Positions 28,811-29,563 of a stretch of DNA of 29,563 nt are shown here, in pieces. Numbering within the stretch: position 1 is the stretch's first letter; every line of letters begins with the position of its first letter. The position numbers were made by a program, and so were the translations under genes. This stretch comes from Chara braunii (taxonomy: Eukaryota > Streptophyta > Charophyceae > Charales > Characeae): contig BFEA01000072.1 of the NCBI GenBank assembly GCA_003427395.1, positions 2,880,109 to 2,909,671 on the forward strand, written 5' to 3'. The notes under the pieces are model-generated. The model saw only the letters and a program-made list of their open reading frames with translations, was not told the DNA's origin and did no database searches.

Positions 28811-29563
28811 TTGATTAATTGATTGATTGATTGATTGCTTACTTGATTAATTGATTAATTGGTTGGTTGGTTGGTTGGTTGGTTGATTGGTTGATTTGGT
28901 GGGTTGATTGGTTGATTTGGTGGATGGATGGATGGATGGATGGATGGATGGAGGGAGGGAGGGAGGGAGGGAGGGAGGGAGGGAGGGATGGAGGGACGGA
29001 CGGACGGAGGGACGGACGGACGGACGGACGGACGGACATCCATCCATCCATCCATCCATCCATCCATCCATCGTCCCTCCATCCCTCCGTCCCTCCGTCC
29101 CTCCGTCCCTCCGTCTGTCCGTCCGTCCCTCCATCCATCTATCCATCCATCCATCCATCGAGGGATGGAGGGACGGAGGGACGGAGGGACGGAGGGACGG
29201 AGGGAGGGAGGGACGGAGGGAGGGACGGAGGGAGGGACGGACGGAGGGACGGACGGAGGGACGGAGGGAGGGATGGAGGGAGGGACGGAGGGAGGGACGG
29301 AGGGAGGGACGGAGATGGATGGACGGATGGACGGATGGACGGATGGACGGAGGGACGGATGGAGGGACGGACGGAGGGACGGACGGAGGGACGGACGGAC
29401 GGAGGGACGGAGGGACGGACGGAGGGACGGACGGAGGGACGGACGGAGGGACGGACGGAGGGACGGACGGAGGGACGGACAGAGGGACGGACGGAGGGAC
29501 GGAGGGACGGAGGGACGGAGGGACAGAGGGACAGAGGGAAGGAGGGACGGAGGGACGGAGGGA
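28811..29563. repeat. Tetranucleotide repeat chain
   Basis: Successive 4-bp repeats: GATT (28811-28860), GGTT/GATT (28860-28919), GGAT (28920-28951), GGGA (28951-28988), GGAC (28995-29037). Then a strand switch to ATCC/GTCC/CTCC (29038-29159), and back to mixed GGAC/GGAG/GGAT to the window end. Open frames on the minus strand encode only Pro-Ser-Ile/Val-His/Arg and Met-Asp-Gly periodic peptides and are not genes. Confidence 0.95.

Noticed and set aside
28839-29158. Three ~100-codon periodic frames ([24 protein letters not shown])
   Set aside because: All three frames of one strand are open only because the repeat unit is four bases without stops.

Overview
This is eukaryotic repeat DNA with no protein-coding gene that I can support. 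Two things suggest a green plant or streptophyte alga. The U6 snRNA-derived sequences carry the plant-type 5' stem-loop (GTCCTTCGGGACATC). The retrotransposon primer-binding site matches the 3' end of plant tRNA-Asp. The species cannot be named from the sequence. A 664-base N gap and a leftover Nextera/Tn5 adapter show that this is a draft short-read/mate-pair assembly.

Layout, as I read it, is a three-level nest. (1) An old, very large LTR retrotransposon fills 1046-28616. Its 5' LTR is 1046-8405 (about 7.36 kb) and its 3' LTR is 21340-28616 (about 7.28 kb). Both start TGTCG and end at or near YGACA. A tRNA-Asp primer-binding site follows the 5' LTR at 8408, and ACGG flanks both outer ends as a candidate target-site duplication. 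Once the later insertion is removed, the internal region is only about 3.3 kb and has no gag/pol. It therefore resembles a LARD (large retrotransposon derivative) but with unusually long LTRs. (2) Inside it sits a terminal-inverted-repeat (TIR) DNA element, 10686-20260, flanked by a perfect 8-bp duplication GTTAAATG. Its ends are palindrome-rich and its interior is pyrimidine-rich. (3) Inside that, on the minus strand, lies a diverged third LTR of the same family (19735 down to 12347, then lost in the N gap).

The LTRs hold the most unusual content. All three carry a U6 snRNA-like segment at the same relative place. All three carry an array of nested hairpins. In the two outer LTRs each unit has a different 8-bp outer stem that still pairs (compensatory changes) around a near-constant 19-nt core. 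The third LTR has the same architecture and core length but a different core sequence. The LTRs also share a conserved 17-bp palindrome, a TATA-rich candidate promoter, and consensus 5' splice sites on the antisense strand. A 400-bp block is inverted in the 5' LTR relative to the 3' LTR. A tRNA-Asp-like relic lies about 160 bp before the 3' LTR, and tRNA-Asp is also the presumed primer.

Outside the element, 1-1041 is unremarkable DNA with a CA tract and a G/A-rich minisatellite. The right flank, 28811-29563, is a chain of tetranucleotide repeats that change one into the next and contain an inverted 122-bp block.
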